Part shown: one piece after another, positions 18,669-29,841 of the stretch
Position numbering within the stretch: position 1 is the stretch's first letter
Layout: every line of letters starts with the position of its first letter
NCBI GenBank assembly: GCA_037176905.1
Contig: JBBBWG010028977.1
Location: 22,575 to 52,474 of the forward strand
Length of the DNA stretch: 29,900 bases
Reading direction: 5' to 3'
DNA from: Azolla pinnata
Taxonomy: Eukaryota; Streptophyta; Polypodiopsida; Salviniales; Salviniaceae
The notes under the pieces: generated by a model
Databases searched by the model: none
Told to the model about the DNA's origin: nothing
The model's input: the letters and a program-made list of their open reading frames with translations, nothing else
Translations under genes and position numbers: made by a program

Positions 18669-21600
18669 TTAGTTAGTAGTTATACCGGTACCATCTGAGT
18701 TCTTTTGACTGATGTTTCCATACCTTTGAAGCAGATCCGAGATTTTGAAGTTCTTGGGTTGCAAGATCCGGAGGGCAGGCGCCTTTGCTGGAGCGCAAGC
18801 TAAGATTCTCATAAGATTTTTTTTCTGTCCATGTTGATGCTGATACGGATGCTCTTGTGGGTGTGGAAGCCGTTCACTGAAGATGCGCTCATCCAGATTC
18901 TCTTTGCAATCTTGCAATGCACTATCATCCAGCACAGATACTGGCGATTCGCCACAACCCTCGCTGCTACTACTACATGACTTGGGAGTTTCTTCATCAT
19001 CATCCCCTACATCAAGCATATCAGTAGGAGTGGTAATAGTACCATTAGCTTCCAGCACAGCACTGAATTGCTCAGATGGCTTTGATTGCACGAGGCTGCT
19101 GCTGCTGCTGCTGGATGCACATCGATGCGCCAATGCTGCCTCCTTCACTGACGTCACCAGGCTGCACATTGACAGGTTGGAGGGCCTCCTCTTCGGACTG
19201 CAAACCCTACCGTTCTCGAATGGTGCGATTGATGATGCATCACTCGGCGTTGGTGCTGCAAAACAACAGAATTTCGCATGTAAGATACACAATAGGAATG
19301 TACCAAGTTGACATATATATATCACGCCACTAAAAATCTAGTTGAAGATTTTCCACTACCGAAGATTTCTCTTAGATGAAATATATGCTTTCATATCTAC
19401 ATCTTTGGTATTCGATAAAAGGCTATTTTCAACTTTAACGAATTTCCAAAAGCTCAATATCCTTAGCCTTTTAACATATTCGCATGCAGAAAAAATAAGG
19501 TACTCATCTCACAAATAATTACATGCCATAAAGGACTTTTGCGTGCTGCTTACATTGAAGCCACCCACGTACTACAGCTGCAGATTGTTCCAGCCTTTTT
19601 TGGCTTATTCTCTGGAGCATTGCTTCAGTGAGCGTGGCTCTTTCCTCCACTGTTGAGCGTGATATGTTTGAACTCGTGTTTTCTATGAGCAGAATAAAAT
19701 AGGTAAAATGTTGATGTCACCAGTTTGTTGACAGCAGCAACTCTATTAACCTGATTATGTGTTCTAAGTCCTTACATGCTTCAACTAGCGCTATTGTCAT
19801 CCATATATACAAATTAAAACTAATCCACAGTATGCAGAACCAGAGTACGTATACCAGTCATATGACCAGATAAGGATGCCTCGAAAGAAGTTAAGAGAGA
19901 TAGCCACCACAAAAGATGTATTCTGGAATCCTATTTTACTCGTTAACTTTCCCAGACAACCCTTACATGTTACAGGCCATCTTTGATTCATTGCAACAAT
20001 GAATAAATCCTCGCTCTTTCATCAAATGGATGATGCTCATCTCAAGCACAACGGTTTGTGAAGATCACAAGACTATAAGCTCCAATTTCTATAGAAAATA
20101 TGAATCAAGGTTCCAAATTCATTACTTTTAGCACATTTAGGCATGCGGTCTGTATTTGGTAACAAAAGAAACACAATGCCGACATTAGTCCTGCTTCTAT
20201 AAAGTAGCTTCTTGTGCAAAATTTAAAGAAGGTGCTATTGTAAATTTATTTTCTTGAATGAGGTCCATGAATAGAAACTCTGAATAGAACGAGAAGTGAT
20301 GCATATAGGAAAATCTCACCTTTATCAGAAGAATGGGTGATAACAGCAGATTGAGGTCTCAATTCAAGCATATGCTCCAAGACACTATAAACAAAGAGAC
20401 AGTCCTGATTTATACGCAAACCAATGCGGATTTTCGTGCATAATGCAAGCACGAAATAGAGATCCTTGTTTGGAATATAGAGCTATTAATATGATCATAA
20501 ACAAAAAAATGTCCAATCAAATTTGTTATTCTCTGAACTAAAGCAACAAAAGGGGTGGCAATACGAGAAAAAAAAATGAGGAAATTTTAAAATTTTCAGC
20601 AATTTGCTAGTGCAATTAACAATAATATCATTTCTGCAATGAAGGAACTTGCAATAATGGATCAGAAAATCCCACAATAGCTTTTAGTACCAGTTGCAAT
20701 ATAAATTAATCTCTTGGTACACTCTGTACATACATAATCACCATACTATCAACTCTATGCTTATCTGCCTTTTGAAGTAGACGGTTAACTCGCTGTAGAG
20801 ACTGAAGAACGCATTATAATGCATAAAAACAGGTCTGTGTGCATGTATTGTAGCATTGCTTTATGCTTTTTTGCGTATGTTTCACTATTTAGTATGTATA
20901 ATCAAGCAGTTAGTTGACTAGAAAATTATAGATGGTCAATGGTTACCTTTCATTGACACGCGGCAGTCGATTTCTTAAGCCTTTACTATTTCTACCACTC
21001 TGTTGTATTATTTTCCTCTCTTTTACTAACAACCTTAGTTTCTCTAGCATAGTCTTTTCAGTCTGTTAATGCAATAGTGTATGGATAAGGTAGGAATTCC
21101 TCCAAAAAGGAAAAGGAAGACATACCACTCCACATAAGTGTAAAAAAAAATGAAATGGTAGTTCTAAAATGTGGAATACATATTAATTTCATAAAGCCCA
21201 ATGTAAGTTAGCTATAAAGATAATGTTTGTACAGATACAGATCTGTTGTGATGGAGGAAGAATAAAAACCATATTACCTGTTCTTTGCAGAATTTGAATT
21301 CAAGAATCACGTTTTCCTGCAGCTCGCGCATTTGTCGAGAGAAGTCTTTCTCCAATTCAATTGCTTTCTCTTCGATTTTCTGTAAAAGAGCTCATAAGCA
21401 ACATCAAATGGCATGAAGTAAATTAATCATTATGACAAGCAAAACTCCTGTGGATGCTGAGTAATGAGTAAATTAAATTTCAATTGAATGAGTAGATATT
21501 GAGAAAATATAGGCAGAAGAGGTCGAGGAAGATGTTATTAGATACTACCAGCTCAGAAAGGAAGGACATATTTATCACTACTTCATGCTTGTATGATTTA

Positions 21601-24600
21601 CCTTGTATTGAAACGGAAAAACAGTCTTATCAGTATGCACTTGTAATTTTTGAGCAGCCATATTTATTTGCTCTTGCGGTAAAAGAAAACTCTACTACCA
21701 GCAGGGGTAACTGAATAATGTGCAACTCTTCATGTCCTCTTGAAATCTACATTCCTTTCATAGGAAGGTTTCCTTCCCACAAATATGTAGATTTCCTACA
21801 AAAAACCTAAATTTGCATTTCATCATAATTCACAAACCTTAAGTCTGCACAGAAATGCCTATTCAAAGTTTTCTGGCACCTTCCTTTGCAAATTGCTGCA
21901 AATTGAAGAATAAATCAACTGTCTTTGAATTCTACCATTAATACTTACACGATTCAAACTCTATCTGAAGTTTGTCCTGTAGAAATAATAATGTGATCTG
22001 AACTGCAGATCTTACATTCCTAGCCATAGAAAAGCATTCCTCACTCTCCATAATGAGCTTAAATTTGCAGTTTTATTCCCAAAATGTCCATACTAACTCT
22101 TGGGAAAAGAAATTTATGCCTTGCATGTGGACTGAAATGCTCATTAGAGAAATGGATGTAGAATTATAATCCAAACAGTGAAATCTGAGTTGGGAATACT
22201 TGGAAGCAAAAGCATTACATGCTGTAATAATTCCTCGCGGTGCTGCACTGAATTTATCTCCACCAGAGCTCTTTCTAGATCGTACTGCATCCTCATAATA
22301 TCTGTATTCAGTAATGCGTGAGAAAAAATATGCTTTTATTAGCTAATCACAAAGAAAAAGAAACTAATTGCACACAGCTAGTTTATGATGCACCAATCAA
22401 TATTCGATACAGCCAAACTATTCTAGGTAGGACATAGCTGTCCTGTGTACAATCCAATCAGGACTCGGTATACTCATAGAGCAGGCATGACCGTATATTG
22501 ACAGAGCCTTCTGTAGCAGAGCAGCAATTTTGTTGACATGGGCTATACATAGCTTCTAATAATTCCACCTATTTTGATTTTTATGCTGTAATATCTTGTT
22601 TGGTCTTGCAGGCCATTTTTTTCATCTTAAAAGAAATTAGTATATATTTCATCATTTTGCCAATAAGTAATCCATGGTAATGATCATCACAAAATTTCTA
22701 TCGAACCTTTCGCTATACATCTTTCTAACTGCACCCATGAAGATGTGCAGTAGTTGATGCACAAACAGCTGATTAGAATAAACTTGCAAGCATAGAAGCT
22801 ACACTCAAATGGTTAGTGTAAAAAAGAAAACTATTTTAAATAGGATGGAGGATTCTTTCTCTGAACAAATTTAATTGTGTATCCAGATAGAACTTAGGAA
22901 TTAGCAGTTTCTGGTTTTCTTTTTTTCTTGAGCCTGTTCAATGACATAGCCTATAAGCACTGCCAGGCTGGCTTCAGAGACTTACGACCATCAATGTACC
23001 CATATATGCTCTATTATGTGGGTATGTTTGTGGCTGTTTCAGCTCCCTGTGCTAGAACTGGATGTCGTGAATTTGGATTGAACTTATGAAACCATTTGCA
23101 CATTAGCTTAATTGAAAATCACAATTTGAAGCTGCAACCATCCCTCATAAAAGTACATATTTGGCATTTCACCAAAATTTCAAAAACCAATTACGTATTT
23201 GTTGACTGTTCCTTTGTCTACTTTGCTGTGATGTTCTGCAGTAATTTCCAAATAAATGTAAACTGTATTGAATCATGTACCTCCTTTCATGTTGAGAAGC
23301 GCATCATGTGTAGCCTCCATCAGCTGCTTCATTGCTGTCTCCAAACCGACCTCTTCCACATTTGCATGATCCACCTTGGATCTGTCCCTTGAATTTTGAG
23401 GAACCATGACATCCAGAACGTCTGGATTGTCATGGTTGTTAGCCTGTATGAAAGATAATGAGAATTAGTACGAGAGCTTGAAGAAATTAAGATTCCCCTG
23501 AATGAATCCAAGGATTAAGATGGAAATCATTCACCCCAGTGACTCTAATTGGTACATCAATGATTACAAATGATAAAAAAAGTAAAAGAATGACATATAT
23601 TGAGCAGATTTTAACCTATTAATCTGCAAAATACAATCTTCTACCCAGTGAAACACGCATCAGGTGCAGATGTTGAATATCACTTTCACATGAAGTGTAG
23701 CAAGTGGCTTATTGACTATGACTTCTGCAGATGAAAGAGCCTGTGTAGGCTGACATTTGTTGTTCCATGAACCATGACATAAAGTGAGAAATATTTACTA
23801 CACTCGTGTATGATGTGTTATACTAAGCATGGTGTTTTGTCTTTAGATATAGACAAACAGATGAACGAACAATTGACATATAAACGAAACATACCAATCC
23901 CCCTTACCATTTTCTAAGAAGAGCTGTACAAAGAAATAACCCACTATGTTTGGACGTTTACAATGTGTAGAATAAAGGCATAGAAAAAAAAAAAATCAAA
24001 TGCAGAAGCAATCAAGTACTTGTTATGGATGGGCCTTATGAGTGTGTCATACCGTAAAAAAAACCGCACATGAAATAAAGCATGGAGTTAAGATCACAAA
24101 AGCAGCACCATGAAGTACCTGAATATTTACAGGAGTTCCTTCAGAATTCTTCCGTGGTTTTCCTGGAAAAAGAAAAAATCCAAACCTGTGAAGGGAAGGT
24201 AATAAAAAAGGCAGATGATAGTGCAGTATATATTTATATTTCTGTATATGTAGGTGGAGTATGCATATGCAATCGAAGTCGATGAAAATGAGCTGGAAGA
24301 AAGTTTGCAAATAATGGATGAAACCCATAAAATATCCTAATTTTAGTGCATAACGTAGACATCGTGGATGTTATTGATATCATGATGATGACTGATGTTG
24401 ACCATTCCATGATTGACGATGATGTTAGATCACGATCGCATGATGATCATGATAATGATGATTGATGATGATGATTGTGACGATGGTTAATGATGGCAAT
24501 GATGATGGAGCTGTGATGATGGCATCAGACCATGATGATGATGGCGGTGGTGAGAGGTGGGGGAAGAGGAGGAGGATTTCCAGATTTACACAAGTTCGGT

Positions 24601-25010
24601 GGATTATGCACATTTAATCGACGATGATGATGACAATGAACTGTAGAGAAAATTTCAGCATCGCAAAAATCCATGAAATTTTCAAATTTGAATGCATAAT
24701 GGATTCGGCTATCTAGATTATGCCTCACATTCGACGATGCCATCGATGATGATGATGGTGGTGATCACCGCCATGAGGATGGTGATGATGGATGCGCTGC
24801 TAGCGAACGCCATGGTGATGAAGGTGATGAAATAGTTCCGAATGTATATAATGTGCAAAACCACTAGGCAAAAATGAAATGCAAACGAAAAAAGGAAAAG
24901 GAAAAGGAAACGAAACGAGAGCGTTCCTGAATCTAGCTACCTCCAAGGATGTGCTCCAATCGTGAGATTCGATCTGAGGGGGAGGCCGAGGACGAAGAAT
25001 GGCTCGGCAT
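18669..25010 (-). CDS. nine-exon coiled-coil protein with two KEN boxes (452 aa, unknown)
   Basis: I assembled nine exons on the minus strand: 25010-24941, 24162-24119, 23443-23281, 22301-22219, 21379-21278, 21062-20947, 20384-20320, 19682-19554, 19255-18669. Each junction has GT and AG, phases match throughout, and the coding total of 1359 nt is a multiple of three. The protein starts [20 protein letters not shown]. Residues ~80-175 are a charged helical coiled coil (LERALVEINS, KIEEKAIELEKDF, TMLEKLRLLVKER). KEN tripeptides lie at 214-216, formed across the exon 7/8 junction, and at 375-377. S277-P-K-R is a full CDK consensus beside a basic KRRPS. The tail is Ser/Asp-rich. This points to a nuclear, cell-cycle-controlled protein, but I do not recognise the family. 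A very weak resemblance of the coiled coil to the meiotic PRD3/PAIR1 proteins is only a guess. The gene structure is strong. Confidence 0.75.
24367..24840. repeat. degenerate GAT/ATG-rich tract in intron 1 of the coiled-coil gene
   Basis: Long runs of imperfect GAT/ATG triplets, interrupted by a block at 24590-24735 without them. A GCATAAT-containing segment recurs in diverged form near 24340 and 24695. No coding potential. Confidence 0.75.
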
Positions 25011-25310
25011 CGTGGAATCCTGCGTTCTCCCGACGCATCCTCTCATTCAATCTCCCTCTCGATCTTCATTTTAGCAGATTTCAATCCCAGCGAAAGCACA
25101 GAGGCGACGATGATGCGAAAGCCATCATTGCGGCGAGAGACGATTCAGGGTTTCAGACCCCGATGCAGCTGTGCTTTCTCTCCTCCGCCTCCTTCATCTG
25201 CTCGGCGCTTCCTCTTTCATCGCCATCGCCATCGCCGTCGCCTGCGAAAGCCCCGTGAACTGTCGCTGGAATTTCTCGCTTGTTTTCAGAGCAACTTATT
25301 TTCCAAATCG

Positions 25311-25730
25311 AAAATTCTTGTTTGCATTTTAACGCCTGCAAAAGAAAAGAACTAAGAAATCAGAAATCAGCGCCTGGTTTTTAACAATTTAGCGCTCGGT
25401 TAATTGATGATCACTCACTCGATCAGTTGTGAACTCGATCGGCGTCGAATCGACTGATTGATTGGCATCAAATCGATGCGTTCGTCGGTTAATCGGATTC
25501 TGAAACTACTAGCTTCTGTCAATCGAAGATAGTAAGCGAATCGATTAGGATCGATCGGTGAAAAGCGATTCGGAATCAAATCGATTGGCATTAATTGATT
25601 AGGATCGATTAATCGGGTGTTGAAATCTGGCGAACGATAAGAGTAGGCGTTAATCTGTAATATCGGATCTTAGCGGGTGTCGAAATGTAATTTGTAACTC
25701 TGCTGGGCTTTGTTTCTTGTAATTCTGCTG
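25311..25730. mobile_element. long-TIR MITE-like repeat, copy 3 (diverged)
   Basis: Aligns along its length with copy 1: GCATTTTAACGCCTGC at the left; TCAGCGCCTGGTTTTTAAC; GAAGATAGTAAGCGAATCGA in the middle; GCGAACGATAAGAGTAGGCGTTAATC and TCGAAATGTAATTTGTAAC at the right. The outer left terminus is eroded. It has many more CpG (ATCGAT, TCGA) than copy 1, whose equivalent sites are often TG or CA. Confidence 0.65.
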
Positions 25731-25957
25731 TCTCTTTTTCTCGGATTTCTGTGCCATTTATCGGTTTATGATCTTCACATGGAAGAGAGAAAAAACAAGC
25801 CCATGATCTAGGGAACAACAACAAGATGTCGAGGGGCCCGAGCCAACCACATCGAATCTTTGTAGCTATGTTTCAAGATTTCCCATCTTAGATAAAGTTT
25901 CGTTGCATTCATCGGTAGATCTCTGCGATTCTCCCCCAAGCTTCGTTGCAGTTTAGA

Positions 25958-26060
25958 AAGTGCCGTAGTGGGATTCGAACACTGGTCTGATGTATGCTAG
26001 AAAACCACTCAACAAGAGAGAAAATTGTATATTTCTCAACTAGACAACAATGGACTATTC
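25958..26060 (-). mobile_element. possible tRNA-derived SINE fragment
   Basis: The minus strand reads TTGAGTGGTTTTCTAGCATAC and then AGTGTTCGAATCCCACTACGG. GTTCGAATCC fits the Pol III B box, and an A-box-like TAGTTGAG/TTGAGTGG lies upstream. It does not fold as a full tRNA, and I found no second copy or poly-A tail, so this is tentative. Confidence 0.3.
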
Positions 26061-26313
26061 GAGATGACGATTACTGCAGACGTGGAGTAATCAATCACAT
26101 TATCGCTACGCTTACGTGATCGATCAATTCCCTGAGAAAACATCGAAGAAAGCCCCGACATAATCGGATCGATTGTCAGCCTGTTGTCATACGATTATTC
26201 CATCATGCCAATCAGTAAAGAAATGTTTTCGCCACAGGATAGCTAATCGCGGCTTTTAAATCAACTTGTGATTAGCAAGCCCCAGCAGACCCCGAACCGC
26301 GAAATGCGAAAAG

Positions 26314-26389
26314 CGAAAAGCAAAAAGCAAAAGCAAGAAAACCCTAAAAATCGAAAAGCAAAAAGCAAAAGCAAGAAAACCCTAAAAAT
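26314..26389 (+). repeat. 38-bp tandem repeat carrying telo-boxes
   Basis: Two almost identical 38-bp units (26314-26351, 26352-26389), each made of AAAGCAAAAAGCAAAAGCAA followed by AAAACCCTAAAAA. They lie about 180-250 bp before the amidohydrolase ATG and probably fall in its promoter or leader. Confidence 0.85.
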
Positions 26390-26502
26390 CTCAATCCCCA
26401 AATTTGATCCAAAATTCTTGAAAATCTGAAAAGCAAAAAAGCAAAGAGCCAAAAAAGCAAAAGACAGAAAGCAAACAAAACCAAGAAGCCAAAAACTCAG
26501 TG

Positions 26503-26557
26503 TTCTTCTTCTTCTTCTTCTTCTTCTTCTTCGTTCTTCGTTCTTCTTCTTCTTCTC
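26503..26557 (+). repeat. (TTC)n tract in the amidohydrolase leader
   Basis: TTC triplets with two GTTC interruptions, ending 8 bp before the first ATG. Pyrimidine tracts of this kind are common in plant 5' UTRs. Confidence 0.8.
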
Positions 26558-26564
26558 GGTGGTG

Positions 26565-29500
26565 ATGATGATGGAGGTGAAGCTTCTGTCGTTTCGGATC
26601 CTTTTCCCTGCGTTTCTCGCTGCTCTCATCTACGCCGCCGCCTCCCCCTTCTTCTTCAAACCCCCCGCCATCAGTATTACCTCAGAAGAAGGTACGTCTC
26701 GCTTCTTTTTTCCTTTGCCCCCTCCTTTCTAATGCTCCAAATCTTTGGTCCACACCGTTTTCTCTATTACAAACTTAGGTCCAAATAACTTCTGGTCCTG
26801 AGTTGCTTCTCGATGATCTTCACATGCGAAGCTTCCATATGTGGAAGGAGGCTCCCCCCCCTTCCTCTCCCCTTTAAACACATCTCTTAGTTCAGAATTG
26901 TTGGTCTATAAGCTCGTAATTGGATTTGGTAAATTTCGTGCGCAGTCGATGAGCTGAACATGCAAGGTTTTAATGCAAAGTGTGAGGCTTTGGTTCAAGG
27001 TCTTTTAGAGGAAATGCTAGTAGAGCTTTCCTCATAATAGACCACGCGATGAAAAAGTTCACTCTCATGATAAGGTTTTCAGATGTTGAATGTAAGACCT
27101 TAAGGTAAAATTTCTGCAAATTCTGCTGCAATTTAGTGTGACCCAAGAAATATGTGGAGGCTACGTATTCACATGCAAAAGTTGGGCTAGAAGTTGGCAT
27201 ATTTTCTCCTGAGCCGGATGTGAAGAGTAAGCTTTATAAATGCAACACTCAGGGTAAAATATTGCGATTTCTATCTCGAAGATGCGGAGTATGGGTATTT
27301 CGTGCACAATTGAGGGTAGAAAATACTTCGCTAACTCACAAACGAAACCAATGACTTTGTGAGCAGTTTGCACATGTGAAAGAATAAGTTTTTACTACAA
27401 AATTTAGTTCAAAACTTTAATTTCTATTTTTTGTGTGCAGTTGCAGATATGATCTTTTCCAATGCCACTATTTTTACATGTGATGCGAAATTACCGTTTG
27501 CAGAAGCCATGGCCATTAGGAAAGGCCGAATCGTTCAAATTGGTTCCTCTTCGGAACTCCAGGTTCTGTGATTTTCTTAGTATTACCAGCTTTCCATGCC
27601 AGTTACTAGGACAAGAGTTTTTTATTCTTTTCTCTTTGAATATCGGTGCCGATAATCTGATGAAAGATTATTTTTGTGTTCATCGATGAATTATATAAAT
27701 GATCAAACCATGCATATCATGTTATATAAGTTTATTATCGTCACAGAATGGATATATGTAGATGGACAATCTGTGATGTCAAAAGATAGTGAGAATTGTT
27801 TAGAGGGTATGTAGAGATGGACAATAATCATTAGAAGTACGGATATTATGAACTATACATGGATACAAGAGTGATGGAATGTAAGGTATGACTTAGGAAG
27901 TATATACGAGACACACACAATAAATAACTGACAGACAGAGGCATTACATGCATACTTTGGAAGTATGCGTAAGGCATGAACATCACATATGAAGAGAGAT
28001 GAAATATGTTGTGGCATGGGGTGTGTTTAAGAGGACTATGTAATGTCAAAAGATATCCGCCTATAATTTCATAGAACAGTATGTAATGTCAAAAGATATC
28101 TGCCCTATAATTTCATAGAACAGCAGACTTTCTCCCTCTAATTACATTCCCTTCGGCATGTTCAAATGGGAACAACCCAAACTGTATAGAGTCCATGTTT
28201 GCAAGCTGTTTTGAGGGGTAAGTCCCAACCTTGAGTGCATTTTCAAGCTGTTTTGAGGGTGAAAGGGCCAAGTGCCTTGATCACTGTTGTAGCAGCTGCC
28301 ATTTTCACTTGAAATATATCATGAGGCACTGATTCGTTTCTCCGTATCATGCAGGCATAGGGTGCGTCAACCATTCAATTTGGTTTGGGGAGGCTCAAAT
28401 CTAACTGAACCAAACCAACCATCCAAATTTTCTAGGATTAAAACCAAAAGCGAACCAGACCATGAGATCACAAAGAATTGAATCACTTAAACCACAACGT
28501 AAACCGCTTAAACCACGTAAACCACAATTTAAACCACAGAACCTTTTCAAACCATTTGAACCACTTAATCCATATTTCAAGCTGTTTAAAGCGTTTAAAA
28601 TGCAGTTTCAAACTATTCAAACCGAACCATTAAGCCAAATGTGAAACCTGAGCCAAACCAAAACAAGACAAGCCAAACCATCAAACATTTTCAACTGTGA
28701 AACGGCCGTTGTCAGTTCGGTTTTCGACCTGGATCAAGCCGAACCACTGACACATCCTATCTGGGCAGTCATCAAGATTAAAAGTCCCTCTAGATCTCTG
28801 TATCTCCCATAAGAAGTTAAATGATCTTGATAGACAACCAAATTTGACAAGAGAGATCTGTACTGACCCAAAAGTGATTTTATTGTAACTTGGTCTTCCT
28901 ACATTTAAACTATAATGTTTTCATTGCTCAACCGAAATATATCAATCGACACATGATGCTCTTTGAAAAGTGCTAGAATATCTCTCATCACATCATCTAA
29001 GAAAGAAAGAAATGAGGCATGCCCATTTATAGCTTTGGGATTGCCTTTGCGAGCTCTGCTAGGATGTTGAGAATTTCAGTAGTACATATGCTTATTGCTG
29101 AACGAAAAATTGAGATAATTCTCTGCAAGAAAACCTCACGTAAATTTATGAAGTATGCAGAGCAAGGATGGTGAAGACTATTTCATATTTGGGATTTCAC
29201 AATCTTTATTTCTTCAAAGTGTGTTTTTTGGTGGGAATACATAAATAGGAAATGTCTATTAGGTGTGGGTTCTACGTTCTGATGAGCCAAAGTATAGCAA
29301 TAATGATATCTCCAAGGTGTGTTCCAAGTGCTACAATATATTTAACTGAATGATAGCTTCTCGTGAAGCCCAAAGGCATTCCAAATGCTGTTTTACATGT
29401 TTAAATGCTGCGTTCTCTGAAACATCTCACAGTAATTAATGAAGAACATATTCTCATATCCTGAAAGTTAATCCTGAATTTCAGAAGTTTTAAAATGTCA

Positions 29501-29645
29501 ATCACATTCTTTTTGCTAATTAATTTTTATTTGTGTATTCTAGGGGAGAGTGGGTCCGAAAACTAAATTTACTGATTTGAAGGGAAGGTTTGTTGTGCCT
29601 GGATTTATTGATTCACATCTTCACTTGATATCAGGGGGGCTCCAG
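26565..29645 (+). CDS. LAF3/YtcJ-type amidohydrolase, N-terminal three exons (partial)
   Basis: Exons 26565-26691, 27441-27562 and 29544-29645 join in phase (1, then 0) and give 117 residues; the gene continues past the window. Three ATGs in a row start it (26565, 26568, 26571). Residues ~7-31 are hydrophobic (FRILFPAFLAALIYAAASPF), a signal or membrane anchor. Exon 2 gives ADMIFSNATIFTCD, PFAEAMAIRKGRIVQIG, the small beta domain of the amidohydrolase superfamily. Exon 3 ends with FVVPGFIDSHLHLISGGLQ, where H108 and H110 are the first metal ligands. This matches the plant LAF3 family related to bacterial YtcJ; Arabidopsis LAF3 acts in phytochrome A signalling, substrate unknown. Exon 3 ends at a GC donor (CAG|GCATGT); reading through gives a stop 54 nt later. 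Divergent from the coiled-coil gene. Confidence 0.85.
28038..28123 (+). repeat. 43-bp tandem duplication in amidohydrolase intron 2
   Basis: Two copies of a unit starting ATGTAATGTCAAAAGATATC and including TATAATTTCATAGAACAG, period 43 bp. A related fragment, GATGTCAAAAGATAG, is at about 27775, and a second local repeat (CAAGCTGTTTTGAGGG) occurs at about 28203 and 28245. Confidence 0.85.
28380..28690 (+). repeat. degenerate AAACCA/TTAAACCAC-rich tract in amidohydrolase intron 2
   Basis: Dozens of AAACC-containing words (CTTAAACCAC, CAAACCATTTGAACCA, AACCAAACCAACC) recur for about 300 bp without a fixed period. It looks like a decayed short-unit satellite inside the 1981-bp intron. Confidence 0.65.
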
Positions 29646-29781
29646 GCATGTCAATGGTTTATTGTTTATTTGTTGATTTTGATTTATCTATTTTTATAGA
29701 CATTTAATTACATGAAGGCCTTTCATTTACTAAGTAAGTGTGAACTTTCTGTTCTATATTAAATTGGGTTGATTCGTAGAG

Positions 29782-29841
29782 GCTTGCTAGCTTTATAGAT
29801 GCACATATCTTTATCAGCTTGCCAGCTTTATAAATGCACAT
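29782..29841 (+). repeat. 35-bp tandem repeat in amidohydrolase intron 3
   Basis: GCTTGCTAGCTTTATAGATG at 29782 and GCTTGCCAGCTTTATAAATG at 29817, both followed by CACAT or CACATT; period 35 bp. Confidence 0.8.

Larger units (their letters stand above)
25011..26564. other. divergent intergenic region between coiled-coil and amidohydrolase genes
   Basis: Serves as the upstream region of both divergent genes. It contains MITE-like copy 3, a possible tRNA-derived SINE fragment (25958-26060), a 38-bp tandem repeat with telo-boxes and a (TTC)n run before the amidohydrolase ATG. No other gene is supported. Confidence 0.5.

Noticed and set aside
26261..26629. 122-codon minus-strand frame upstream of the amidohydrolase
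   Set aside because: Phe/Arg-rich product of AAAGCAA and TTC repeats read in antisense.
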